Below are positions 20,594 through 30,357 of a stretch of 64,000 bases of DNA, in pieces. Origin of the DNA: G963664225 sp964538065 (GTDB lineage Bacteria; Verrucomicrobiota; Verrucomicrobiia; Limisphaerales; UBA1319); NCBI GenBank assembly GCA_964538065.1, contig CAZIDG010000004.1, positions 33,434 to 97,433 of the forward strand, given 5' to 3'. Both the position numbers and the translations under genes were made by a program. Each line of letters starts with the position of its first letter. Positions within the stretch are counted from its first letter, which is position 1. The notes below the pieces were generated by a model. The model worked only from the letters and a program-made list of their open reading frames with translations. It did not search any database and was not told the origin of the DNA.

Positions 20594-23500
20594 ATGCGAA
20601 CTGTGGAAATGAACGCTGTGGGTAAGGCCGGAGGATTCCGGTGGATCGGATTCTTTGCAGCACTCGTGGTGCTCCTCTGGGGTGCCGTTGGTCTGCGTGC
20701 GCAGGATACCACCAACGTCCTGGCTACGAATTTTCTGGAATTCAGCGCCACGGCCTATGTCGTAAATGAATCCACGCCCGGTTATGCGGTCGTCATTGTG
20801 AAAAGAACGGGCGATCTTTCCGGCACGGCAACGGTCGATTATTCCACCACGGATGGTACTGCGGTGGCGGGCATCGATTATATGGGCGTCAAAGGCACGT
20901 TTGATTTTGAGGCAAATGTAAGTTTCTACAGTTTCTTCATTCGAATATTTGACAATTTCACCCAGGATGGGAACAAGACCATCAATTTGACTTTGGGTAA
21001 TGTCAAGGGGGACGGAGCATTCTTGGGGACTAATAGAGTGGCCACTTTGACCATTGTAGATGATGAAAGCGAAATGGCCTATGAGGCCGCTGGCGAAGTC
21101 GAAGTGGCGCCGGGAAATGCCGTCATTGGCACTGAGGGGGATTACGCTGTAACTCAGGAGGAATGGAGGCAGGACTACAGCGCCAACGGATATCCAGGAG
21201 CAATGGTGACCATCGTCCGTAAAGGCGGTTCCAAGGGGCGCATCCTGGTGGATTTTACCACCACCACAAACATCATACCCAGCTATCCGGTGTATGGTTA
21301 TATCGGTGGCTTTTTTGATTTCGGTGGGGGAGGTGGTTTGGCTGAACCGGGCGTGGACTTTATCGCGACGAACGGGACGGTAACGTTGGATGACTTTCAG
21401 ATGAGCACCAATGTGTTGATCAAACTACCCAATGTTCCCACTTCAACATACTGGTACGGGAGCAGCGAAGAGCTTACCAACGTTTACGAACTATTCCCTC
21501 GCCCGAAGTCCTTTGGTTTTCAAGTATCGAATGTGCGCCCGGCGCCTGAGGAGGATCCCAGTCTGATCAAACCCACTTTGGGGGTAAATAGTGTTCGAAA
21601 TGTTGATATTGTTGATAACGGCATGGGATTTGCCTTCTTGCGACTGAATCATCGTGTCAGTGAAGGAGCGGGGATTGTTAATATTTGGGTTCGCCGTTCA
21701 TTTCCGTTTAACGAGGGGGTTACGGTTCGTGCTTGGGTAAATGACCTTATCTCGGGGGGAAGCGAAGGAGATCACATGTATAATAGCTTTTCCTTGATTC
21801 CTTCCTCTGATTATGCCGCTGCCTTTGCCGACTACTTGCCTCCAGGGTCATCCGCATGGTGGACGGCTCTTGGAAAGCCAGAACAAAGTGGAGATTGTGA
21901 ATTGACGTGGGGTGCAAATGAAGGTGGGCTGAAAGCCATTCAAATACCCATTGTTCAAGACCGCGAAGTCGAATTTGATGAAGACATGCAGGTTCAGCTC
22001 TATCAGAGAGATGGAGACGGAGGCTACATTAATCCTTTCTCTGAAACATGTACTGTGACCATCGAATACGACGATGAACCGGCGGGTGCTGCTGATCGCA
22101 CTTTCAATGTGCAGGATGACCCGATGACTAATCCGCCGTATAACATGATTCCTGGTGCGAATAATCAAGTGCAGGCCGTTGCATTGCAGCCTGATGGCAA
22201 ACAGATCATCGCCGGTGATTTCACAGCCTATAATACATATCCTCGCAACCGCATTACGCGTGTTTTGACTGATGGACAGATCGATCCTTCCTTTGTGGTC
22301 GGGACTGGCGCTGACAATTATATCAAGACTGTTGCGATCCAGGAGGATGGAAAGATCATCATTGGTGGTGGGTTCACTTCATTCAATGGAACCTTGCGTT
22401 ATTCCATAGCGCGTTTGCTGCCCAGTGGTGCGGTTGATCCCAGTTTCAATCCTGGAATTGGCGCCGATGGTCCGATCAATACGGCAGTGATACAGCCCGA
22501 TGGGAAGATTCTCATTGGTGGTGAATTCAACTACTTTGATGGCACCAACCGTAATTATATTGCCCGACTCAATACGAACGGAACATTGGATGTGACATTT
22601 GACCCGGGTGAAGGTCCCAACGGGCCTGTGAATTCCATTGCCATGACTGCGGGCACATTGGACATTGATCGCCAGGCAGCAGGCGGGCAGGCCGAGGATC
22701 GGTTTACCGTGGACACGGGAGCCAACCAGGGTACGGTGGTTATCCGTTTCGACTTCCTGACCATTCCCGACACCATGAAGGTCTACAGTGGCGACGTGCT
22801 GCTGTATGACTCGGGTTTGGTGAATGGTGAGCGAACCGTGACCCTCAATTACTCCAACGATCTCAGCACGGATATCACCGTGATCGTGAATGAAGGCAAC
22901 AATTCCAATGAGGGGACCATTTGGGAATATGGAATGGGGATCATTCCGATTGTTGATACAAAGCCTGTCATTGGTGGCAATTTCACCACATATGATGGAA
23001 CCAACCGCAACTACATTGCCCGCTTGAATCTCGACGGAACACTCGACACCACGTTCGATCCCGGTACAGGCGCTGATGATGTGGTTTATGCAGTGGCCAA
23101 ACAGGGTAATAAAGTGGTGCTGGGAGGCGCGTTCACCGAGGTGGATTTGCGCAAGAGGAGCGGTATCGCACGTTTGAACGAGAATGGACATTTGGACACG
23201 GGCTTCGATACCGGTACTGGCACGGATGATACTGTCCTGTCTCTCGCTGTTCAGCCTGATGGAAAGACCCTGGCGGGAGGTCTGTTCACGTCCTTTAACA
23301 GCACACGTCGTGTTGGTCTGTTGCGCTTGAATCTGGATGGCACGCTGGATACGTCATTCATGGATACGGCCTATAACCAGTTTGCTGGTATTCCAGCCCC
23401 GCTGATGAAGCTCAACCCACTCAATCAGGAGAACTTCATACAAGCGCTTGCGGCATACCGCCAGACAAATGCCAGCATCCTTGTGATAACCAACGTCACC

Positions 23501-26500
23501 GAAGCTGGTGAAACCAATTACACCCAGGTCACCAATTATTATAAGACGGATTACGTCTATATTGGTGGTAATTTCAAGAGGGTCGGTGGTGGCTTCCGTC
23601 GTGTTGATACACGTTCGCGTTACAATTTTGCGCGCTTGGTTGGCGGTGCAACACCGGGTCCAGGCAATATCGAATTCAAACTCGATAACTACAACATTGA
23701 TGAGGATGGAAACAAAAAGTTCATCACCATGCAGCGCGTCAATGGCAGTCTTGCCGTGGGCCGTGTGACTGTTGCAACAGCCGATGCTCCTGTGGGTGCG
23801 GGTGTTGCAGTGGCCGGACAGGATTATTACGCAACCAATCGCGTGGTAGGTTGGGCCAGTACCTATGGTCAGAATTGCGGTGATTCCCGTGAGGTACATG
23901 CTTCGCGCTTTGGTCCCAACAACCAAACCTACACAACCAATCGCGCCCTGTGCGATTTCACGATGGACTATGAAGGGTTCCCACCATCGTCACGGTTTAG
24001 TAATCCAGATTCAGATGACCTGTTCATCACATTGAAGGATGATACAGACATTGAAGGCGACGAAGTGTTTAACCTCGTCATGTCCAATCCCGTCAGCAGT
24101 TTAACCTTGGGAGGTGTGCCCATCCCGGTTGGCCTGGCGCTTGGCAAGGTTCAGGCCACGATGACCATCGTGGACAATGATTACAAACCTGGAACACTCG
24201 GTTTCAGTGCGCTGAATTATTATATCACCGAAAATGGCAAGAAAGGTGTGGTAACGGTCACGCGTTTGGATGGCAGCAGTGGCGACCTTTCCATTGATTA
24301 TGCCACCAGCGATGGAACAGCTCAGGCACGCAAGGATTACACGGCGACCAAGGGGCGGCTATCATTCGCCACGGGTCAGACAACCAACTATATCTACATT
24401 CCCATCATCGATAACACGGTGGCGGAATTGGATCGTACAATTAAAATTACATTGTCCAATCCTGCTGGATTCCCTGCCGATGTTCCCGTGGAAAAACGCC
24501 TGGATCCAGCTCGCGCCACGGCAACTCTGACAATTGTGGACGATGACTTTGCGCCTGGACGCATGAGTTTCGACCAGCCGAACTTTAATGTGAGCGTGGG
24601 AGATGGGCTTGCAACAGTTATCGTGCGTCGCAATGGCGGCAGCCTGGGAGATCTGAAGGTTTCCTATACCACAAGCGATGGATCCGCCTTGGCCGGCACC
24701 CACTATCAGGCAGTAGCTGGAACATTGCAATGGGTGGATGGTGATATCACGCCGCGGACGATTACCATTCCCATCTACAACGTCAATGAGGTGGGGACTA
24801 ATCGCATCTTCTCATTGCATTTGACCGACGCTTATGTGAACAACCAGCCCAACACGAATGCATTGGGTCAGGCCGTTGCAACGGTCACCATGCTCAATGC
24901 CAATTCGTATGGTGTTTTGGCCTTTAGCCAAAGCGCTTACAATGTCGACGAGAAGGGGGCACAGGCTAACATTACCGTGGTGCGCAAGGGAGGCCTGGCG
25001 GGTGCAATAACCGTCGATTATTCAGCGACCGCTCTGAATGCAGTGGAAGGCGTCAACTTCAGGGCTGTGAGGGGAACCTTGAGTTTCGCTGCCGGAGAAT
25101 CCGCCAAGTCCTTTGGGGTGCCCATCCTTGATGACGGTCAGCTTACGGGTGACCGTGTTATTACGTTGAGGCTGACCAATGCGGTCGTCACAGCTCTGGG
25201 TACGAATTCCCCAAGTGTTTTGGGTTCGATCTCACAAGCTGCACTGACGATTATTGATCGGGAACTGTCGAACATCCCCGCTGGTTCCATTGATAAGACC
25301 TTCGACAATGCCCAGGGTACCGATAAGTTCATTTATGCCGCGGCATTGCAGCCTGATGGCAGCATTGTTTTGGGCGGCGACTTCTCCACGATCAACCAGG
25401 TCAGTCGCAACCGTCTGGCTCGTTTGACCACGGATGGGACACTCGACACGCTCTTCGACCCTGCGGTGGGTCCGAATGATTCCATTCGCGCCATCGCCCT
25501 GCAATCCGATAGCCGCATCCTGATCGGTGGGTTATTCACCACATATGGTAACACCAATCGGAATTACATCGCTCGATTGAGCGTCAATGGTGCGGTTGAT
25601 GCCACATTCAATCCTGGCGCGGGCGCCGACAATCCGATCTACGGCATCACGTTGCAGGATGACAATCGCATTCTGGCAGTTGGCGACTTTGCCACATTCA
25701 ACGGCATCAGCCGTCGGCACATTGTTCGTCTCAATACCAATGGTGTTGTTGACCTGTCCTTTAACCCAGGAAATGGGGCTAATGGTCCCATATTTGCAGT
25801 CGTTCAACAGACCGATGGGCGCATCGTTATTGGTGGTGATTTTACCACGTTCGATGGCGTCGACTGCAGTCGGGTCGCACGGCTCAATCGGAATGGCTCG
25901 CTGGATACGTCCTTTAATTCCGGCACGGGTGCCAATGCAGCCGTGCGTGCGTTGGCGCTTCAACCGGATGGTCAGATCATTATCGGTGGTTTGTTCACCA
26001 ATTATAACGGAGTTGCCCTGAACTCAGTGGCCCGCTTGAACCAGGATGGGTCGGTGGATTCCACCTTCAAGCCGGGAGTCGGAGCAGACAATGCCGTGTA
26101 CACGATTGCGCTGCAAATTGACGGCAAGATCGTGCTGGGTGGTGATTTCACACACTTCGACGGCATCAATCGTTCCCGCCTGGTGCGGTTGAACAGTGAT
26201 GGAACGCCTGATCCAAGCATGAACGTTGGCTCCGGAGCCAACGGCTTCGTGTCCGGTTTGTTGATACAGCCTGATCGCAAGATCGTGCTCGTCGGTGGCT
26301 TTACCGAATACGATGGCCAGGTAAAACGCTATCTTGCCCGCGTTCATGGCGGGGCCATGGCGGATTCTGGCAGTTTGGAATTCGCGGCCTCAACCTATGA
26401 GGTCTCCGAATCGGCTACCAATGCCACCGTGGTGGTTCGTAGAAAGGGAGGCACCTATGGCTCGGTCTCTGTCGACTATAAGACCATTGCAGGTGGCACG

Positions 26501-29488
26501 GCGACCTCTGGCGCCGATTATACCGATGTGAGCGGAACCCTCACTTTCAGGGAGGGTGAAACATTCCAATCGTTTGTGGTTCCCATCGTCAATGACACCC
26601 TGGTTGAAAACGACGAGACGGCATTTGTCGTACTGACAAACTTTGTTGGAGCGCTTGTGGGCAACCAACCTTCAACCACGATCAAAATCAAGAGCGATGA
26701 CAGCGTGATCAGCTTCAGTTCGCCCGTTTATACGGTCAATGAAAACGCAGAGTCTGGCACGGCAGTTATCACGGTCAACAGGTCAGGTGCGCTGGATACC
26801 AAGGTCACGGTAAACTTCCAGACAGCATCGGGGACTGCGGTGACCAATGTGAATTATCTTCCGACCGAAGGTACCATCACCTTTGGCCAAGGGGAGTTCA
26901 TCAAGACATTTGCCGTGTCGATCATCAACAACACGTTGGTCGAAGGCAATAAGACGGTGTCACTGTTGCTGTCGAGTGCAAGCGAGGGGGCGATTCTTGA
27001 TCAGGCCACCGCTACATTGAACATTGCGGATGACGATTATGCACCAGGCATCCTGGCGCTGGCCTCGGCCAATTATTATGTCGATGAAAACGGCGGTTCC
27101 CTGGTTGTCACGGTTCTCCGTACCAACGGAAGCAGCGGTATCGTGCTGGCCAATTATGCCACTCGCGATGGCTCTGCCACAGTCCAGGATTACTATCCGA
27201 CCAACGGCCTGCTGGCCTTTGCGGATGGCGAAACCAGCAAGTCCTTTGAGATTCGGGTGAAGGACGATCTCCTAATGGAAGACGATGAGACCTTCGATGT
27301 ATACCTGTACAATCCCACGGGTGGAGCCACACTGGGATCCATTACCAATGCCATCATCAGCATTGTGAACAACAACTACATCTATGGTAATATCGTCCTC
27401 TCGACAAACCGTTATGTAGTTCAGGAAAGCTCCTCGAATGCAGTGGTGACTGTGCTGCGTCGTAATGGCACCGCAGGTGTTGTTCAGGTTGATTATCAAA
27501 CCTCGGACGGTGGTGCGGTAGCAGGCGTTGATTACACGGCTTCACGCGGAACCCTGACCTTTACAAATGGGGAGGCTTCCAAGACCTTCATCGTGCCCAT
27601 CATTAATGATAGTGCGGTGGAGGGCAGTGAGGCCATCAACATCACGCTCACCAATCCCAAGGACGGGGCCACGCTGGGCCGTCCTCGTAACGGGGTAATC
27701 CTCGTTGAGGATGACGATTTGTTGGTGAACATCCAGACTCAGAATGCCTACGTCAAGGAGGACGAAGACAGTGTGTCGCTTACGATCACTCGCACCCAGG
27801 GTGGACCTGCGAGCATGTCCGTGGATTACGCCACAGTGGGTGGAACCGCGGTCGAGGGTGTCAACTATGCGGGCGTGAAGGCTAAGTTGACATTCGGCCC
27901 GGGTGAATATGAGCGGACTGTGACGATCCCCATCCTCAATAACGACCTGATTGAGGGCAACAAGACGATTTTGGTTGCCCTGTCGAACCCCAGCGATGGC
28001 GCCAAGGTTGGTACCAATGGGGTGAGCACAATAACGGTCCTTGATGACGATGGAAGCCTCGTTGTCGCTGCGGGCTCAGCGCTCATCGCTGAATCCGCCG
28101 AGCCGTCCAATGGTGTCATCGATACCAATGAGACCGTCACGGTCAACTTCGGATTCCGTAACATTGGCAAGCGTGACACGACCAATCTGGTTGTGACGCT
28201 GCTGGCCACCAATGGCGTTGTGAAACCCAGCAAGGCTCAGACCATAGGTGTGTTGAAAGCGGGTGGCTCTCTGGTGGCGACGCCGTTTGAGTTCACTGCC
28301 ATGGGTACAAACGGTGGCACAGTGACTGCCACGTTCGATATGTCGGATGGGGCCACCCCATTGGGCAAGGTGACCTTTACCTTCATCCTTGGAAGTTCAA
28401 CCACGACATTCGTCAATCAGGACAGTGTGACGATTCTCGATAAATCACCCGCGGCCACCTATCCATCTACGATCAATGTGTCAGGCATGCAGGGACGCGT
28501 GAGTCGGGTCAGCGTCTCATTGATTGGACTGGCTCATGGCTATCCCAAGGACCTGGATATCCTTCTTGTCAGCCCTACGGGTGAATCGGTGCTCTTGCTC
28601 TCGGATGCAGGTGGCGATTCCGGGGTGACCAACATCAACCTCACCTTCAATGAATCGGCGACCAACAGCATCTCCGAAACCAACCGATTGGTGAGTGGAT
28701 TGTATATTCCGACCAATTATCGGCTGGGTGACACCTTCGCCACCCCTGCGCCGCAAGGACCCTACTCGGACACCCTGGCTGCCTTCAGGGGCATCAACCC
28801 CAACGGAACCTGGTCGCTTTTCATCATGGATGATGATCTTCTGGACTCCGGTAAGTTGGTCGGTGGCTGGACCCTCAGCATTACCACGGTCAAGGACTTG
28901 AACACAACCGCTGACCTGGCGGTTGGCATGACGGCATTGCCGGATAGTGTGATTGCTGGAAGCAACATCAGTTACACGATCAGCGTGACGAACTTCGGCC
29001 CGACCACGGCAACAGGTGTGACGGTCACCAACGAACTGCCTGCTGGCTTCAAGTTGGTATCGGCAACTGTCAGCCAGGGTAGCTATACCCAGTTTAACAA
29101 CCAGGTCATCTTCAACTTCCTGTTGCTGACCAATGGCTTTGGCGCACAGGCTGATCTCGTGGTAACACCTGCCGGTGCCGGTGCAAAACAGATCGTAAGC
29201 CGGGTGGGTGCAGTCCAGGTGGACCTCAATCCTTCCAACGACTCTGCCATCGGTTCCATCAATGTGATCAGTGTGGAACCTCCGAAGATCACATCGGTTG
29301 GCAAGGATGTGAATGGTCAATTCCAGGTCGTGTTGGGCGGCTACGAAGGCCAGTCGGTCGTGGTGGAGACATCAACCAACTTGATTAACTGGACGGTCCT
29401 GAGCACGAATAGCATCTCGAGTGGCGTGTTCATCTTCACGGATCCCAACACGTCCACGACACCGTACAAGTTCTTCCGGTTCCGTTAA
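20594..29488 (+). CDS. Giant exported Calx-beta / delta-60 protein with P-like and DUF11-like domains (second of the pair)
   Basis: 2964 aa from ATG 20594 (an ATG at 20609 is possible). A signal peptide ends near VGLRAQDT. The order is N-terminal Calx-beta domains (FSATAYVVNESTPG...); a delta-60 array with an inserted domain; four Calx-beta; a second array (GSIDKTF to LARVHGG); about five Calx-beta (YEVSESATNA, YTVNENAESG, YYVDENGG, YVVQESSSNA, AYVKEDEDS); and a beta region GSLVVAAGSALIAES. Next comes a proprotein-convertase-P-like domain (SVSLIGLAHGYPKDLDILLV through GTWSLFIMDDD), a DUF11-like domain (ADLAVGMTALPDSVIAGSNI) and a C-terminal module ending FFRFR. It is collinear with the preceding gene in the N-terminal half, so the two probably arose by tandem duplication. 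It lies 48 bases after the previous stop and ends the five-gene run before a strong terminator. Confidence 0.82.
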   Translation: MRTVEMNAVGKAGGFRWIGFFAALVVLLWGAVGLRAQDTTNVLATNFLEFSATAYVVNESTPGYAVVIVKRTGDLSGTATVDYSTTDGTAVAGIDYMGVKGTFDFEANVSFYSFFIRIFDNFTQDGNKTINLTLGNVKGDGAFLGTNRVATLTIVDDESEMAYEAAGEVEVAPGNAVIGTEGDYAVTQEEWRQDYSANGYPGAMVTIVRKGGSKGRILVDFTTTTNIIPSYPVYGYIGGFFDFGGGGGLAEPGVDFIATNGTVTLDDFQMSTNVLIKLPNVPTSTYWYGSSEELTNVYELFPRPKSFGFQVSNVRPAPEEDPSLIKPTLGVNSVRNVDIVDNGMGFAFLRLNHRVSEGAGIVNIWVRRSFPFNEGVTVRAWVNDLISGGSEGDHMYNSFSLIPSSDYAAAFADYLPPGSSAWWTALGKPEQSGDCELTWGANEGGLKAIQIPIVQDREVEFDEDMQVQLYQRDGDGGYINPFSETCTVTIEYDDEPAGAADRTFNVQDDPMTNPPYNMIPGANNQVQAVALQPDGKQIIAGDFTAYNTYPRNRITRVLTDGQIDPSFVVGTGADNYIKTVAIQEDGKIIIGGGFTSFNGTLRYSIARLLPSGAVDPSFNPGIGADGPINTAVIQPDGKILIGGEFNYFDGTNRNYIARLNTNGTLDVTFDPGEGPNGPVNSIAMTAGTLDIDRQAAGGQAEDRFTVDTGANQGTVVIRFDFLTIPDTMKVYSGDVLLYDSGLVNGERTVTLNYSNDLSTDITVIVNEGNNSNEGTIWEYGMGIIPIVDTKPVIGGNFTTYDGTNRNYIARLNLDGTLDTTFDPGTGADDVVYAVAKQGNKVVLGGAFTEVDLRKRSGIARLNENGHLDTGFDTGTGTDDTVLSLAVQPDGKTLAGGLFTSFNSTRRVGLLRLNLDGTLDTSFMDTAYNQFAGIPAPLMKLNPLNQENFIQALAAYRQTNASILVITNVTEAGETNYTQVTNYYKTDYVYIGGNFKRVGGGFRRVDTRSRYNFARLVGGATPGPGNIEFKLDNYNIDEDGNKKFITMQRVNGSLAVGRVTVATADAPVGAGVAVAGQDYYATNRVVGWASTYGQNCGDSREVHASRFGPNNQTYTTNRALCDFTMDYEGFPPSSRFSNPDSDDLFITLKDDTDIEGDEVFNLVMSNPVSSLTLGGVPIPVGLALGKVQATMTIVDNDYKPGTLGFSALNYYITENGKKGVVTVTRLDGSSGDLSIDYATSDGTAQARKDYTATKGRLSFATGQTTNYIYIPIIDNTVAELDRTIKITLSNPAGFPADVPVEKRLDPARATATLTIVDDDFAPGRMSFDQPNFNVSVGDGLATVIVRRNGGSLGDLKVSYTTSDGSALAGTHYQAVAGTLQWVDGDITPRTITIPIYNVNEVGTNRIFSLHLTDAYVNNQPNTNALGQAVATVTMLNANSYGVLAFSQSAYNVDEKGAQANITVVRKGGLAGAITVDYSATALNAVEGVNFRAVRGTLSFAAGESAKSFGVPILDDGQLTGDRVITLRLTNAVVTALGTNSPSVLGSISQAALTIIDRELSNIPAGSIDKTFDNAQGTDKFIYAAALQPDGSIVLGGDFSTINQVSRNRLARLTTDGTLDTLFDPAVGPNDSIRAIALQSDSRILIGGLFTTYGNTNRNYIARLSVNGAVDATFNPGAGADNPIYGITLQDDNRILAVGDFATFNGISRRHIVRLNTNGVVDLSFNPGNGANGPIFAVVQQTDGRIVIGGDFTTFDGVDCSRVARLNRNGSLDTSFNSGTGANAAVRALALQPDGQIIIGGLFTNYNGVALNSVARLNQDGSVDSTFKPGVGADNAVYTIALQIDGKIVLGGDFTHFDGINRSRLVRLNSDGTPDPSMNVGSGANGFVSGLLIQPDRKIVLVGGFTEYDGQVKRYLARVHGGAMADSGSLEFAASTYEVSESATNATVVVRRKGGTYGSVSVDYKTIAGGTATSGADYTDVSGTLTFREGETFQSFVVPIVNDTLVENDETAFVVLTNFVGALVGNQPSTTIKIKSDDSVISFSSPVYTVNENAESGTAVITVNRSGALDTKVTVNFQTASGTAVTNVNYLPTEGTITFGQGEFIKTFAVSIINNTLVEGNKTVSLLLSSASEGAILDQATATLNIADDDYAPGILALASANYYVDENGGSLVVTVLRTNGSSGIVLANYATRDGSATVQDYYPTNGLLAFADGETSKSFEIRVKDDLLMEDDETFDVYLYNPTGGATLGSITNAIISIVNNNYIYGNIVLSTNRYVVQESSSNAVVTVLRRNGTAGVVQVDYQTSDGGAVAGVDYTASRGTLTFTNGEASKTFIVPIINDSAVEGSEAINITLTNPKDGATLGRPRNGVILVEDDDLLVNIQTQNAYVKEDEDSVSLTITRTQGGPASMSVDYATVGGTAVEGVNYAGVKAKLTFGPGEYERTVTIPILNNDLIEGNKTILVALSNPSDGAKVGTNGVSTITVLDDDGSLVVAAGSALIAESAEPSNGVIDTNETVTVNFGFRNIGKRDTTNLVVTLLATNGVVKPSKAQTIGVLKAGGSLVATPFEFTAMGTNGGTVTATFDMSDGATPLGKVTFTFILGSSTTTFVNQDSVTILDKSPAATYPSTINVSGMQGRVSRVSVSLIGLAHGYPKDLDILLVSPTGESVLLLSDAGGDSGVTNINLTFNESATNSISETNRLVSGLYIPTNYRLGDTFATPAPQGPYSDTLAAFRGINPNGTWSLFIMDDDLLDSGKLVGGWTLSITTVKDLNTTADLAVGMTALPDSVIAGSNISYTISVTNFGPTTATGVTVTNELPAGFKLVSATVSQGSYTQFNNQVIFNFLLLTNGFGAQADLVVTPAGAGAKQIVSRVGAVQVDLNPSNDSAIGSINVISVEPPKITSVGKDVNGQFQVVLGGYEGQSVVVETSTNLINWTVLSTNSISSGVFIFTDPNTSTTPYKFFRFR
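22090..23640 (+). repeat. Delta-60 repeat array 1 of the second giant protein
   Basis: About seven units, with a non-repeat insertion at about 22651-22960 that follows GPVNSIAMTAG. After the insertion the array resumes with units containing EVDLRKRSGIARLN and SFMDTAYNQFAG, which align with VDLRNRAGVAQLN and TFMDTAFNQYAG in the first protein. Boundaries are approximate. Confidence 0.7.
25273..26350 (+). repeat. Delta-60 repeat array 2 of the second giant protein
   Basis: About eight units from IPAGSIDKTF to YLARVHGG, between two blocks of Calx-beta domains. It matches array 2 of the preceding gene in length, position and boundary sequence. Confidence 0.75.
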
Positions 29489-29515
29489 AAGACCGGTTGA
29501 GAGACTGTAAAATTG

Positions 29516-29542
29516 AAAGGCGCCCGAAAGGGCGCCTTTTTT
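29516..29542 (+). terminator. Strong intrinsic terminator ending the exported-protein gene run
   Basis: Perfect stem GGCGCCC (29519-29525) with GGGCGCC (29530-29536), GAAA tetraloop, extended by AAA/TTT, then six T. It lies 28 bases after the second giant gene. The opposite-strand gene ends at 29593, so the hairpin may also help to stop transcription from the other side, although the T-run on that strand is short. Confidence 0.9.
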
Positions 29543-29592
29543 AATACGTTGGCGGGGCTGTGAAAAGGACTTGCGCGGACAGGGGCTAAAAC

Positions 29593-30357
29593 CTATGCCC
29601 CCGAGGCTGTAAACAGTCTCGTCATGGTTCTCTGGTGCAATAAATGTCCCAAAGGTGTGGCTGCATGAGCATGCAAAGTGCGATGCAATACCGATTCCTT
29701 GCCGGGGCCGCTGATCAAAACCCATACTTCGCGGGCCTGGGCCAGCACGGGCATGGTGATGGTGATCCGGTGTAAAGGTGGTTTGGGGCCCGTAACAGGG
29801 TGATATAAGGCTGGTCCATCAAGAACCGCAGAGGGGGTTCCCGGAAAGATGGATGCGATGTGACCGTCTTCTCCCATGCCCAAAAACACAAGATCCAATA
29901 CAGGTATCCCGTGCGGCGTGCGCTGGGTCAAATGAGCCAGATCTGCGGCAGCGAGATTCGCGGCCATCTGGGGATCATGCTCTCCGTGAATGCGGTGGAT
30001 TTGCTCTGGAAGCAAATCCAGCGGATGGAAGAGGTGTGCTCGGGCCAAACCGTAGTTGCTTTCCGGATCCTCCGGTGGAACACAGCGTTCATCGGCAAAT
30101 AAAAAATGCACCGGTCGAAGCAGGGCAGGACGACCTGAACCCAGCCGTGCAATCGATTCAAACAGCCGCCCGGCAACTCGTCCGCCCGAAAGTGCCACCG
30201 CATATGACCCTCGAGGATTGGTGGATAAACGTTGTATCCATTGACGCGCGACCTCCTCCGCCAGCAAGGCAGATGAGCCAAAAGTTGTGATGTCGTAGTT
30301 CGGCACGGACGGACTTGAGATTTCAAAACATCGGGTTACGCCAGACGTGTCCTGCAC
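29593..30357 (-). CDS. pgl: 6-phosphogluconolactonase
   Basis: 254 aa, usual length for the family. It hydrolyses 6-phosphogluconolactone to 6-phosphogluconate, the second step of the oxidative pentose phosphate pathway, in the cytosol. Family motifs are clear: VALSGGR (about 54-60), FADERCVPPEDPESN (87-101) and LGMGEDGHIASIFPG (159-173). The start is a GTG at 30357 that lies inside the end of zwf; the two genes overlap by 35 bases, which implies translational coupling with the enzyme of the preceding step. No better start is visible downstream before conserved sequence begins. It converges with the exported-protein run, whose terminator lies 50 bases beyond its stop. Confidence 0.93.
   Translation of the reverse strand: MQDTSGVTRCFEISSPSVPNYDITTFGSSALLAEEVARQWIQRLSTNPRGSYAVALSGGRVAGRLFESIARLGSGRPALLRPVHFLFADERCVPPEDPESNYGLARAHLFHPLDLLPEQIHRIHGEHDPQMAANLAAADLAHLTQRTPHGIPVLDLVFLGMGEDGHIASIFPGTPSAVLDGPALYHPVTGPKPPLHRITITMPVLAQAREVWVLISGPGKESVLHRTLHAHAATPLGHLLHQRTMTRLFTASGA

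Noticed and set aside
22379..23191. 270-aa minus-strand frame inside the second giant gene (also 28517-29320, 266 aa)
   Set aside because: Both are shadows of the repeat-rich plus-strand gene; their apparent repeats are complements of the GGDFT repeat coding.
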